Assembly: GCA_023249225.1 (NCBI GenBank) | Contig: JAHFDA010000020.1 | Span: 1-41,757, forward strand | Source of the DNA: a bacterium | Lineage (GTDB): Bacteria; Margulisbacteria; Marinamargulisbacteria; JAHFDA01 | Direction: 5' to 3' | DNA: 41,757 bases | Shown here: one piece after another, positions 15,053-23,604 of the stretch | Layout: every line of letters starts with the position of its first letter | Position numbering within the stretch: the first letter of the stretch is position 1 | Translations under genes and position numbers: made by a program | Notes under the pieces: model-generated | What the model was told of the DNA's origin: nothing | The model's input: the letters and a program-made list of their open reading frames with translations, nothing else | Database searches by the model: none

Positions 15053-16690
15053 TTAAATGTGGCCTTCGAATTCGTGGGAGCCTTCGTAGTTAAAAAAGTT
15101 GCCATCATGCTCAAACCGTAAGCGGTTTGCGTCAAACCATTGTTTAAGCTGCTCTGGGGTTTCAATCTTGCCCTGTACAAGTTCCGGGATCAGATCGTGT
15201 AAGGCCAGTGTGTTGAGAGCTTCCTGATAGCCAGAGGTCTGTTGCTGAAAAGGCAGTTTAATCAGCAGCGGGCTGCGGCGGTCTTTGTGGCCGTCATATT
15301 CCTGGGAGCGGCGCCAACTATGGTCAGAGGTCAGGATCACCGTGCTTTTGTCCCACAGGCCCTGGGTTTCCATAAAACGCCGCAAACGTCCCAGCACGGT
15401 GTCGCTTAAAACCAGGTTGTCAAAATATCCGGTGGTCGGATCGGCTTCGAGCGAAAAACGGTCTTGCTTGCGGTCGTAAATATAAGGCTGGTGGGGAACA
15501 GGTATATGAATCACCACAAAGCTGTAATTTAGGTTTGTGATCCATATTTTTCCAAACCCCACGGTGGTTTGCACACACTGCATGTGGGCATTTTTTTCAA
15601 AGGTCTGGTAGCCGATTAAGTTGAATTTCAAGACGCCCGGAAAAGTGTTTAGCATGTCGTAGAACATATGCAGCGCCAATGCGGGAATCTGTGTCAGTTT
15701 TTGATCTTGAGGCAGGCAGGTGATGGGCGGAGGGGTGGCATTAAAATAAAAAGCAGCCAGGTCTTTGCCAAAGACACGGCCATAGGATGCGCCCCAGCCT
15801 ACGTGCGCAGAGGCATAACCCAGTTTCAACAAATCCGAAAAAATACTGGGTTGCTCATTCAGCGCCACCCAGGTGCCAGGCTGATCCGCAAACTCAGCGA
15901 CAACCTGCGAGTCCGGCTGAACCTGCTTGCGAAGCACGTAATGTCCGGTGAACAACGAAAAAAAAGAAAGCTGTGTGCTGGTGTTAGGAGAATAGACCTG
16001 TGAGGCGTTAAAACTTTGTTTGGCCAAACGGTCGAGTTCCGGAAGAATCACGTCCACAGGACGGTCTACAAACACGCGGTGATAGGCCAGCTCGTCAAAC
16101 ACCAGCAGAATGACCCGCTGGGGACTGGGTGCAGCGGGTGTGGACCGGGCAAATTCGTCCAGATCATTGATACAACCGGGATTACTCCATACATAAGATA
16201 AGGCTTTTGCGCTGATCAGCAGTCCCAGGGGAGAAAGCAGTAGTAGCACGTTAATGAGGCCGATCAGAATGGGTTTGCGTAAAGCCAGGGCCGGTTTAAG
16301 CCCGATCACAGCACTTGAGAGACACAACAATCCGGCCAGCAAAAAAACGACCTTATGCGAGTAAGCAGCCACAGGAGCCGGTAAAAATGGAATCAGATCG
16401 CGCAAAGGTCTGATCAGCACCAGACTGCTTAAAATAACAAATCCGCTGTCTCCCCATTTTTTTAACCCGGCAGATTTGCTTTTGCGGATCAGGAGATATC
16501 CCTGGAGCAGTAGCAGAGTCAGCAAAAGAATACAGCCCACAAAAGTGGCAAAATGTCGGCGCGTGGGCGGATAACGCAATTGCCATAGCAGATCGGGGGT
16601 GGGGATCAGGTAGGCCCAAACCCCATAAAAGCACAGGGTGGCCAGCGAAAAAGCCAGTGCAGAGGCTCTTAGGACAGGCAGTTTATTCAT
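15053..16690 (-). CDS. Membrane-anchored alkaline-phosphatase-superfamily transferase, paralogue A
   Basis: A 545-residue inner-membrane protein with about five N-terminal spans (to residue ~170) and a periplasmic sulfatase-like domain. Catalytic pattern: Asp199 in LLVFDELAYHR, a Thr/Ser cluster SPNTST (Thr237-Thr239) where the nucleophile sits, IPVPHQPYIYDR, and TSDHSWR (Asp456/His457). There is no CxPSR formylglycine motif, so it is more like the phosphoethanolamine/phosphoglycerol transferases than sulfatases. ATG 16690 is preferred over 16699 because it aligns exactly with the upstream paralogue (both Asp199 and Thr237). It overlaps that gene by 8 nt and is last in a minus-strand operon. 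Donor and acceptor are unknown. Confidence 0.8.
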   Translation of the reverse strand: MNKLPVLRASALAFSLATLCFYGVWAYLIPTPDLLWQLRYPPTRRHFATFVGCILLLTLLLLQGYLLIRKSKSAGLKKWGDSGFVILSSLVLIRPLRDLIPFLPAPVAAYSHKVVFLLAGLLCLSSAVIGLKPALALRKPILIGLINVLLLLSPLGLLISAKALSYVWSNPGCINDLDEFARSTPAAPSPQRVILLVFDELAYHRVFVDRPVDVILPELDRLAKQSFNASQVYSPNTSTQLSFFSLFTGHYVLRKQVQPDSQVVAEFADQPGTWVALNEQPSIFSDLLKLGYASAHVGWGASYGRVFGKDLAAFYFNATPPPITCLPQDQKLTQIPALALHMFYDMLNTFPGVLKFNLIGYQTFEKNAHMQCVQTTVGFGKIWITNLNYSFVVIHIPVPHQPYIYDRKQDRFSLEADPTTGYFDNLVLSDTVLGRLRRFMETQGLWDKSTVILTSDHSWRRSQEYDGHKDRRSPLLIKLPFQQQTSGYQEALNTLALHDLIPELVQGKIETPEQLKQWFDANRLRFEHDGNFFNYEGSHEFEGHI

Positions 16691-18317
16691 GGCCCGCATA
16701 TTCTGTGCGGCCTAAAAAGGGTTCAAAGCTTTGCTGGTGCTGGTAAGCCAGGCGGTGTTCGTCGAGCCACCGGGCTAATTCGCTTGGCGTGGTCAGCTGG
16801 CCTTTCGCAAATTCCAAAATCATTTGATGCAGCACGATAGAGTTAAATGGCGCGGCATAGCTGAATGCTTGTTTCTGCGAGGGTAATTTAATTAAAAAAG
16901 GTATGCGCCAGTCTTGGTATCCGTCATAATCGGCGGCCTTGCGCCAGCCATGGTCTGCCACCACAATCACGGTGCTGCTGTCCCAGCTGTCCTGCGTTTC
17001 CATCAAACGGCGGAAGCGCCCCAAGACCCAATCGCTGTACACCAGGTTGTCGAAATAACCCGTGGTGGCTTCGGCGTTGAGCGAAAATGCCTCGTGTTTT
17101 CGGTCATAGATAAAAGGTTGGTGGGGGATGGGTACGTGAATCAGTACAAATTCATAGTTTGGGTTGGCGATCCATATTTTTCCAACCCCGAGGGCGGTTT
17201 GGACGCACTTAAAGTGCTGGTACTTTTCGTAATTCTGGTAACCAAGCAGGTTAAGCTTGCGTACGCCCGGAAAACTGTTGGCCATATCGTAAAACATGCG
17301 CAAGGCCAAGGGTGCGATGCGTGTTAATTTTTTATCTTGCGGCAGGCAGGTCAGCGGAGGCGGCGGGGCGTTAAAGTAAAAAGCGGCCAGGTCTTTGGAC
17401 AACATACGGCCGTAAGCGGCGCCCCAACTGATGTAGGCGCTGTGGATGCCCAGGGCCGACAATTTAGAAAACAGTGTCGTTTGGGTATGTAGTGGCGCCC
17501 ATGCCGGATCGTCTGCCCATTGGATCGCGATGCGCGTAGGCGCTAACACGCGTTTGCTCACCACGTAACGGCCGGTCAGAATAGACATGAATGAAAAGGT
17601 GGTGCTGGTATTGGGGGAATAGGCCTGGCTGGCCGAAAAACATTCGTGAGACAAGCGGTCTATTTCAGGCAGAATCACGTCAAGGGGGCGGTTTTCAAAC
17701 ACGCGGTAATAATCCATCTCGTCAAAGACCAGCATGACCACTTGATGCGGAGTGGGCGCGTGCGCCTGGCCATGCTGCGCAAATTCGTCCAGATCCTGGA
17801 TGTGTGTTGGGCTACCCCACACCAGGTACAAGGCATGCGCAAAGACCAGCACGCCAAGCGGCGCCAGGATCGATAACATGAGCGTGGCGCTGTGGCGGAC
17901 AGGTCGACGCCAGTCTTTTAAGCGTGGATGCCAAAGCAGCAGGCTGGCCACAAGCACCAGGGTTGCCAGGGCCAATACCGCTTTGTGTGCAAACGGAATG
18001 AACGTGGCGGGCAGCAGTGGAATCAAGTCGCGCAGCGGACCCACCAGGGTCAAGGCCGTGACCATGATCAGCACGCTATCGGCCCCTTTTTGAAACCAGC
18101 GCAGTGTGGTGTTGCAGTAAATGCCATGAACGAGCCTGAAAAAAAGCGTCAAGGCCAGGATGCAACCCATTAAAGTCAGAAAATGGCGCCGCGTGGGCGG
18201 ATAACGGATCTGCCACAGCAAATCTGCGGTTGGGATCAGGTAGGCCCAGACCCCGTAGAAACACAAATTGGCCAGCGAAAATGCCAGTGCCAATGGTTTA
18301 ATGGGGTGGCGGCGCAT
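16683..18317 (-). CDS. Membrane-anchored alkaline-phosphatase-superfamily transferase, paralogue B
   Basis: A 544-residue tandem paralogue of the next downstream gene, strongly similar over its whole length. The shared N-terminal block contains FYGVWAYLIPTADLLWQIRYP and PTRRHF. About five membrane spans are followed by the periplasmic domain with VFDEMDYYRVF (Asp199), SPNTSTT (Thr237), IPHQPFIYDR and VADHGWR. Retention of all metal and nucleophile positions suggests both copies are active, perhaps with different acceptors. It starts 3 bp after the hisA stop, with no room for its own promoter, so it is read from the operon beginning at 22487. Confidence 0.8.
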   Translation of the reverse strand: MRRHPIKPLALAFSLANLCFYGVWAYLIPTADLLWQIRYPPTRRHFLTLMGCILALTLFFRLVHGIYCNTTLRWFQKGADSVLIMVTALTLVGPLRDLIPLLPATFIPFAHKAVLALATLVLVASLLLWHPRLKDWRRPVRHSATLMLSILAPLGVLVFAHALYLVWGSPTHIQDLDEFAQHGQAHAPTPHQVVMLVFDEMDYYRVFENRPLDVILPEIDRLSHECFSASQAYSPNTSTTFSFMSILTGRYVVSKRVLAPTRIAIQWADDPAWAPLHTQTTLFSKLSALGIHSAYISWGAAYGRMLSKDLAAFYFNAPPPPLTCLPQDKKLTRIAPLALRMFYDMANSFPGVRKLNLLGYQNYEKYQHFKCVQTALGVGKIWIANPNYEFVLIHVPIPHQPFIYDRKHEAFSLNAEATTGYFDNLVYSDWVLGRFRRLMETQDSWDSSTVIVVADHGWRKAADYDGYQDWRIPFLIKLPSQKQAFSYAAPFNSIVLHQMILEFAKGQLTTPSELARWLDEHRLAYQHQQSFEPFLGRTEYAGHE

Positions 18318-18320
18318 GGG

Positions 18321-19052
18321 TTATTGCAAGGCTTCTAAGGCATCACGCAGGCGTATGCGTCCATCGTACAACGCTTTGCCAGTGATCAAACCGCTCAAAT
18401 GCGGATAATTTTTTTGCAAGGCCCGTACACTTACGACGTCTTCTACTGACCCCACCCCGCCCGAGGCGATCACAGTGACGCTGACGGCACCCAGAAATTC
18501 TTCGAGGCTTTTTAAGTTTGGACCGGCCAGCGAGCCGTCGCGGGCGACATCGGTATAGATCAAGGTGCGTACACCGCTTTGAGCCAATGCCAGGGCAAAA
18601 TCAGTGGCTTTGAGCTGTGTGCGTGCTTCCCAACCACGGACAAGCACCAGGCCGTCTTTGGCATCTACGCCCACGGCAATGCGGCTAGAATATGCGCTAA
18701 GCAGGCTAGACAGCAGCTGTGGGTTTTCAACGGCGGACGATCCCAGCACAATGCGCCCGGCGCCAAGCTGCAAGTATTCCTCGGCCACTTCCTGCGAACG
18801 GATGCCACCACCCACCTGCACATTGACTGTGACATGTTTAATGATGTCTTCAATTTCTTTTTGATGGCGCGGAATGCCACTGCGTGCGGCATTGAGATCC
18901 ACCACGTGGATCCAGTGTGCGCCTGCCTCGGCAAACGATTCAGCCACCGACACCGGGTTATGCCCGTAGGTTGTGATCTGGTCGTAGTTTCCCTGATGCA
19001 GACGCACCAGCTTGCCATCCAAAAGGTCGATGGCCGGGATCAGGTCAAACAT
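18321..19052 (-). CDS. hisA: HisA, ProFAR isomerase
   Basis: A 243-residue (beta/alpha)8 isomerase of histidine biosynthesis acting on ProFAR. Motifs: DLIPAIDLLDGKLVRLHQG with the first catalytic Asp (residue 9), VDLNAARSG, VQVGGGIRS, GADRIVLGSSA-like GAGRIVLGSSAVENP, IYTDVARDGSLAGPN with the second catalytic Asp, and IASGGVGS. The ATG at 19052 is chosen because it opens on the canonical N-terminus; upstream frame belongs to hisH on a different frame. It overlaps hisH by 8 nt. The other his genes, notably hisF, are absent here, and flanking genes are envelope enzymes. Confidence 0.93.
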   Translation of the reverse strand: MFDLIPAIDLLDGKLVRLHQGNYDQITTYGHNPVSVAESFAEAGAHWIHVVDLNAARSGIPRHQKEIEDIIKHVTVNVQVGGGIRSQEVAEEYLQLGAGRIVLGSSAVENPQLLSSLLSAYSSRIAVGVDAKDGLVLVRGWEARTQLKATDFALALAQSGVRTLIYTDVARDGSLAGPNLKSLEEFLGAVSVTVIASGGVGSVEDVVSVRALQKNYPHLSGLITGKALYDGRIRLRDALEALQ

Positions 19053-19680
19053 GCGCACTCCATTCGGCAAAAGCACGCAACAACGCCAGACCCACTGGGC
19101 CGCTTTTTTCGGGGTGAAACTGAAAAGCATGGATATTTTTGGCACACACGCCGGCCACAAAGGCGCTGCCATGTCGCGCGGTGAGTGATACCAGATGCCG
19201 GTCAAGCGGCACAGCGGCATAGGAATGCACAAAATAAGCATAGCTTGCCAGGGGTAATGCATGCAGCAGGGCATTTTGGGGTTGTTCAATGTTTAATGCA
19301 CACCAGCCCATGTTGGGTACCCGGTGGCGTGGGGGATCGGACGCTAGTTTTTTAACCTGGCCTTTGAGCCATCCCAAACCGGGTTGATGGGGGCTTTCTT
19401 CGCTGCTTTCAAACAAAAGTTGCAGGCCCAGGCAAATGCCTAAAAACGGAATTTTCTCCCGGATGATTTTTTGGTGCAGAACGGGAATCAGTTGATGTTG
19501 CGTGAGGTGTTGCATGGCGGCACCAAAGGCACCCACGCCCGGAAAAATGATCACCTGGGCCTGCTCAAGCTCCGAGGCAGTGCGGACCACTTTAAACGCC
19601 AGATCCAGACTGTGCAGGCTGTTGCACACGCTGCCCACGTTACTGACGCCGTTTTGCAATACAGAAATTACTTGCGGCAT
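19045..19680 (-). CDS. hisH: HisH, glutamine amidotransferase subunit of IGP synthase
   Basis: A 211-residue class I glutamine amidotransferase that would supply ammonia to HisF. The triad is Cys83 in FLGICLGLQ, with His189 and Glu191 in FHPEKSG. SVLQNGVSNVGSV and FPGVGAFGAAM are HisH-type. The usual N-terminal DYGxGN is degenerate (LQNGVSN). HisF, its obligate partner in histidine synthesis, is not in the window and must be elsewhere. HisH/HisF-type pairs also serve in some surface-sugar amidination pathways, but the hisA neighbour argues for histidine. It overlaps the ROK gene by 13 nt and hisA by 8 nt. Confidence 0.92.
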   Translation of the reverse strand: MPQVISVLQNGVSNVGSVCNSLHSLDLAFKVVRTASELEQAQVIIFPGVGAFGAAMQHLTQHQLIPVLHQKIIREKIPFLGICLGLQLLFESSEESPHQPGLGWLKGQVKKLASDPPRHRVPNMGWCALNIEQPQNALLHALPLASYAYFVHSYAAVPLDRHLVSLTARHGSAFVAGVCAKNIHAFQFHPEKSGPVGLALLRAFAEWSAHV

Positions 19681-20627
19681 AAGGCGATGGCCCCGTAGAT
19701 GCCAACATCAGCGCCTAAGGCTGCCGGACGCAGATCCACATGCTTAGGAATGGCCACTGATTTTAAATGTTTGTGAATGGCCGCAAAGAGTGGTTTTCCA
19801 AGCTGGGTCAGGCCGCCTCCCAGGACAATGCGTTCGGGGTTTAAAATATTTGCCAGTGATCCGATGCCAACGGCCAGGTAAAAACTGTGGCGATCAAGTT
19901 CCTGCAAAATGACCGGATTGTGTTTTTTTAAGGCACGGGAAATCAGCGTGTTGCGCCAATGCGAGGCCTTGCCTCCGGCCAGGTTTAACAGCTGTTTTTC
20001 ACCCACGGAAAGTTTCTTTTGAGAAAGCCGCCTGCGGATGCGCTCCTCCAGGGCGGGTCCGCGCCCATACGCTTCAAGACAGCCACGGCGGCCACAGGCA
20101 CAGCGTTCGCCATCAAAATGGATGATCAGATGCCCCACTTCTCCAGCCACGTGGTCGTTTCCGGTCACCAATTTGCCGCCTTCGATAATGCCACCCCCGA
20201 TGCCGGTAGAAATAGTCAGGTAGACCATGCGCTGAATGCCCCGTCCGGCGCCAAACTGATGTTCGGCCAAGGCAGCCGCATTGGCGTCGTTGTCGGTATG
20301 CACCGGAACTTTGAAATCTTTTTTAAGCCATTGTGCCAGGTTGAGTTTTTTCAGCACGGGCGTATTGGGGCAATGTCCGATACGTCCATCTTTAAGAATT
20401 TGCCCTGGAATGGCAACACCGATGCGGCCTTTGTCCTGGAAAGTTTTCAGGTCATGGCCTAGCACAAGCCACATATTTTCTTTCAGCCGGGCATACCACT
20501 GGGTCGGAGGCAGCTTTCCCTGGCTTGAAAAAACAAGCTTGCGCGTTAAACCGACACCTTGTTTTTTTGAAAGCCCCATGGCAATTTTGGTGCCGCCGAT
20601 GTCGATTCCAAGGTCGAGCAAAGTCAT
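19668..20627 (-). CDS. ROK-family sugar kinase (glucokinase-like)
   Basis: A 319-residue cytoplasmic ROK protein without an N-terminal DNA-binding domain, so a kinase rather than a repressor. ATP-binding DIGGTK is at 9-14, the catalytic TDNDANA has Asp114, and STGIGGGI is near 140-147. EVGH (163-166) and the zinc motif CACGRRGCLE (Cys176, Cys178, Cys183) define the sugar-binding region. Substrate could be glucose, GlcNAc or ManNAc; the sequence does not decide. It starts 21 bp after the upstream transferase gene, in a gap with a small inverted repeat. Confidence 0.88.
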   Translation of the reverse strand: MTLLDLGIDIGGTKIAMGLSKKQGVGLTRKLVFSSQGKLPPTQWYARLKENMWLVLGHDLKTFQDKGRIGVAIPGQILKDGRIGHCPNTPVLKKLNLAQWLKKDFKVPVHTDNDANAAALAEHQFGAGRGIQRMVYLTISTGIGGGIIEGGKLVTGNDHVAGEVGHLIIHFDGERCACGRRGCLEAYGRGPALEERIRRRLSQKKLSVGEKQLLNLAGGKASHWRNTLISRALKKHNPVILQELDRHSFYLAVGIGSLANILNPERIVLGGGLTQLGKPLFAAIHKHLKSVAIPKHVDLRPAALGADVGIYGAIALCRK

Positions 20628-20638
20628 ACGGATATTGT

Positions 20639-20650
20639 AACGTTTACGTT
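20639..20650. repeat. Inverted repeat AACGT-TT-ACGTT before the ROK gene
   Basis: A 12-bp near-palindrome upstream of the minus-strand ROK kinase. It is flanked by two copies of the 9-mer ATACGGATA (20626-20634 and 20652-20660). It could be a small operator or only a replication-slippage scar; no binding protein is apparent. Confidence 0.25.
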
Positions 20651-22256
20651 AATACGGATAAGGGTACGGAAAAATCTTTGGGGTCGGAGTCGGCAAATGG
20701 GCTTGTTTCTGTTGGATCCATGCGGCCAGGTCTTGGGGAGTGTGGATCTCATCTTTAAGCAGTGCCAGTACCAAATCATGACCTAAGACAGTGTCAAAGG
20801 TGTCATTAAAACCAAGCGGTACGGCTGTGCCCGGAAATTTAACGATAAAAGGCACATGATTTGACTTTACGCCGTTAAAAATTCTGCCATGGTCACCCGT
20901 TAAAATAATAAAAGCCTTGTCCCAGATGCCGGCCTCTTCTAGAGTCTGGCGCAATTCCCCAATAAAACGGTCGGTCAACACGGTGTTATCCCAGATGCCG
21001 GCGGCTGGATCGGCATCCAGGGCGAGTTCATTGCGGAAACGGTTGTAGATGTAGGGTGAATGCGGAATGGGAAAGTGACCGTAAAAAAAATCAATGTCAG
21101 GGTTCAGCATGTTCCGAAAACTGGCTTCACGCAGCGCCAGGTATCTACGCGTATGTTGTTTGCGATGTTCGTGTGCATGCCAGTCAAAGGGAAACAAAAA
21201 AACATTGGTCAGTAACACGTTGCCAGCATGGGCAGCCATTAAATTGAACACGCTGCGCCGGGCAGGCTCATAGTATGGAAAATCAGATTCCCAGTCGCAT
21301 TGGTCGATATCGGCGGAATAGGTGCGGCAGTAGGGGATGCCGGCCCAACCTGTTACCGCCGTGTGGTAACCCAGTGCACGAACCTTGCCAAATAAGTTGG
21401 GTTCGTGTTGCAACGAGGTAGGGTGGTTTTGGCCTTCGATATACACCTGCATGTCATTGGCGCTTAAATAGGGCATGTTACTGAAGTCATCTTCGATGGC
21501 CTGGATGCGTTGCCCAAGCATAAGGGCTGGAATGGTTTGGGGGGTAGAAACGTGTGGAGAGTGTGCGTGGGTGGCAAAGAAAGATTCCTGATGCAAACGG
21601 TCTAGCTGGGGCAATTTTACCGTCGGATGCCGATGGGTAAAGGTATGTTCGTAATCAAAATGGTCAAACAACAAAAAAAACACGCGATGGGCAGGTTGTT
21701 TGGCAGGCATCAAAGCGGGGGTGCTCAAGGCGGGTGCTTGGGTTACCTGGGACATGCGCGTGAACATCTGAAAAAAAGTGACGGCCACAAAGGGCAGTAG
21801 CAACCAGCACAGTGTCTGCCCCCAGCTTCGAAAACGACGGTCAAAAATGATCAGGGGTGTTACGACCGCTGCGCCCATGGCCAGAGCCAAACCGTAGCCC
21901 AGCCAGCCATGTCCCAGCAACAGGTGTTCCAGCGGCGTCAACACTGGAAAAATGTGTTTTGCGGCCCAGTCTGCTTTAAGCAGTGGGTTAAGTCCCGCCA
22001 AGCCCAGCCCGGCGATAAAGCCTACCGTGAGAAATTTTTTGACCCAGCGATTTTGATTCCGACCCCAGAGGCCGATAGACCACAGCAGCAATGCCAATAG
22101 AAGCACATTGAGCAAGAGCGCCACGTAATCGACCCGAGTAGGCAAATAACGCAATTCAAAAAAAACAAGATCCGAAGGGTCATTTAATAAATCAAAGATG
22201 TCGTAAAACGTCAGGTTGGCCAGTGCCAATGCCCAACAAGCATACTTAAAAGGCAT
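20649..22256 (-). CDS. Membrane-anchored alkaline-phosphatase-superfamily transferase, paralogue C
   Basis: A 535-residue diverged third member of the family at 15053-18317. It shares the N-terminal ALANLTFYDIFDLL/LRYLPTRVDYVALL pattern, about five membrane spans and the periplasmic catalytic layout: LLFDHFDYEHTF (Asp198), SPHVSTPQTIPALMLG, IPHSPYIYNRF and the more classical LTGDHGRIFNG. The proline-rich C-terminus ends PTPTP-K-IFPYPYPY. It follows the small exported protein gene by 6 bp, the first gene of this operon. A phosphoryl- or phosphoalkyl-transferase in the periplasm is the best reading; a hydrolase cannot be excluded. Confidence 0.78.
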   Translation of the reverse strand: MPFKYACWALALANLTFYDIFDLLNDPSDLVFFELRYLPTRVDYVALLLNVLLLALLLWSIGLWGRNQNRWVKKFLTVGFIAGLGLAGLNPLLKADWAAKHIFPVLTPLEHLLLGHGWLGYGLALAMGAAVVTPLIIFDRRFRSWGQTLCWLLLPFVAVTFFQMFTRMSQVTQAPALSTPALMPAKQPAHRVFFLLFDHFDYEHTFTHRHPTVKLPQLDRLHQESFFATHAHSPHVSTPQTIPALMLGQRIQAIEDDFSNMPYLSANDMQVYIEGQNHPTSLQHEPNLFGKVRALGYHTAVTGWAGIPYCRTYSADIDQCDWESDFPYYEPARRSVFNLMAAHAGNVLLTNVFLFPFDWHAHEHRKQHTRRYLALREASFRNMLNPDIDFFYGHFPIPHSPYIYNRFRNELALDADPAAGIWDNTVLTDRFIGELRQTLEEAGIWDKAFIILTGDHGRIFNGVKSNHVPFIVKFPGTAVPLGFNDTFDTVLGHDLVLALLKDEIHTPQDLAAWIQQKQAHLPTPTPKIFPYPYPY

Positions 22257-22262
22257 GTGAAT

Positions 22263-22487
22263 TCATTTAGACGAGATTAAACGCCGAATCCACGCCCAAA
22301 AAGAAGCGAGCGCCCCACCAAGGGCATTGCGCACGCGTTGGAATGTGAGCGATACGCCTACCGCCAGCGACGCCAGCAGTTGCACAAAAATAGTGCCCGA
22401 CCCGGGATCCAGGTAGGCGTGCGCTACGGATGGAAATGCCATGGCCAAACACAGAATCCAGCATACCGTTTTTGCAAAGAAGCACAT
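22263..22487 (-). CDS. Small exported membrane protein with Y-L-D-P mature N-terminus
   Basis: A 74-residue protein of unknown function. A signal peptide ends AHA at residue 24, so the predicted mature protein begins YLDPGSGTIFVQLLAS. A hydrophobic stretch (about 32-49) and a basic amphipathic tail (RVRNALGG...WIRRLISSK) follow. It has the same architecture as the protein at 14022-14234, with Y-[IL]-D-P-[AG]-[ST]-G directly after the cleavage site. It is the first gene of the seven-gene minus-strand operon and 6 bp from a membrane transferase, suggesting a shared periplasmic function. A TAAAAT hexamer lies 9 nt upstream of the ATG. Confidence 0.74.
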   Translation of the reverse strand: MCFFAKTVCWILCLAMAFPSVAHAYLDPGSGTIFVQLLASLAVGVSLTFQRVRNALGGALASFWAWIRRLISSK

Positions 22488-22521
22488 CTAAAAAATATTT
22501 TATCTAAACCGGCGCATAATT

Positions 22522-22527
22522 TATAGT
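22522..22527 (+). promoter_or_regulatory. Candidate -10 (TATAGT) for the FAD-oxidoreductase gene
   Basis: TATAGT in a 46-bp divergent gap. The expected transcription start (22534) coincides with the A of the ATG, so the message would be leaderless. No Shine-Dalgarno is present. The -35 region (TTTATC at 22499-22504) is poor. Confidence 0.4.
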
Positions 22528-22533
22528 GAAATT

Positions 22534-23604
22534 ATGGCCAAGCCCAAGATTGCGGTGGTGGGAGGGGGTATTTTCGGGGTCACAACGGCAGTGGTCCTGG
22601 CACAACACGGATACCCGGTAGATCTGTTTGAAAAGAATGATGAGCTGCTGACAGCGGCCTCCTGTGTCAATCAATATCGCCTGCATCGCGGGTACCACTA
22701 CCCGCGCAGTCGCAACACCGTACTGGGTTGTATACAGTCTGAACCACAGTTTTGCCAGATGTACGGTCCGGCAGTGGTCAGTGAAGGCGATCATTTTTAT
22801 GGCATTGCCCGGTCGGGCAGCTTAATCAGCGCCGAGCGGTTTTTAGCGGTACTGGATTCAGTGGGCTTAAATTACACTCCGGTGTGGGATCCCGTGCTTA
22901 AAAAAGACGAATTTGAAATATGCTTAAAGGTGACCGAGCGTTTATACGATGTTGAGGTCTTGCGTGCCCTGTGCTGGGAAAAATTAAAAGCGGCCCGGGT
23001 TAACGTCCATTTAGGCAAGGTTGCCGTGCCATCGATGCTGGCGCCTTATGCCCGGGTGATTCTGGCCAGTTATGCCTCTTTAAATCAACTGATCGAAAAC
23101 TTTCCGGAACAGCAGCAGGCCTATCAATTTGAATTGTGCGAGAAACCGGTGGTGGCCTTGCCCGAATCCTATCGTGGAAAAAGCGTGGTGGTCATGGATG
23201 GACCGTTTATGTGTGTTGATCCGTGTGGGCATACCGGAAACTTTGTGCTCGGTCACGTGCAGCATGCCATCCATCATGTCAACATCGGGCGTTTTCCGGT
23301 GATCCCCGAAGATTTCCGTCCATGGCTCAACCGGGGGATTATTGCGCAGCCGCCACACTCACATTATGAGTTATTCACCCAAACCGCCCAAAAATTTTTC
23401 GTCGGATTTGATGCCGCCCGTTACCTGGGATCCATGTTTACCATATGTACGGTGCTGCCCGATACAGACACCACCGACGAACGACCCACATTGGTGCGCA
23501 CAGTAGGCGAACGCTTTATCACGGTATTTTCTGACAAAGTACCCACCTGCGTGCAGGCGGCCGAAGAAGTTTTGGCGCTAGTCCGCGTGGGCCACCAGGG
23601 GTGA
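22534..23604 (+). CDS. FAD-dependent oxidoreductase (DAO/DadA-like)
   Basis: A 356-residue flavoprotein. The N-terminal dinucleotide fold IAVVGGGIFGVTTAVVLAQ is at residues 5-23, followed by DLFEKNDEL. The rest matches the general D-amino-acid-oxidase fold, with a C-terminal block VRTVGERFITVFSDKVPTC that lies where the second FAD-binding motif is expected. The substrate is not recognisable. The Cys/His-rich segment around residues 225-252 (MCVDPCGHTGNFVLGHVQHAIHH, given here only as landmark) is unusual. It heads the plus-strand side of a sugar-modifying region, so oxidation of an amino sugar or side chain is possible. The start is supported by the adjacent -10. Confidence 0.78.
   Translation: MAKPKIAVVGGGIFGVTTAVVLAQHGYPVDLFEKNDELLTAASCVNQYRLHRGYHYPRSRNTVLGCIQSEPQFCQMYGPAVVSEGDHFYGIARSGSLISAERFLAVLDSVGLNYTPVWDPVLKKDEFEICLKVTERLYDVEVLRALCWEKLKAARVNVHLGKVAVPSMLAPYARVILASYASLNQLIENFPEQQQAYQFELCEKPVVALPESYRGKSVVVMDGPFMCVDPCGHTGNFVLGHVQHAIHHVNIGRFPVIPEDFRPWLNRGIIAQPPHSHYELFTQTAQKFFVGFDAARYLGSMFTICTVLPDTDTTDERPTLVRTVGERFITVFSDKVPTCVQAAEEVLALVRVGHQG

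Noticed and set aside
19053-19289. 79-residue N-terminal extension of HisA
   Set aside because: It overlaps hisH in another frame; HisA proteins begin at the DLIPAIDL motif.
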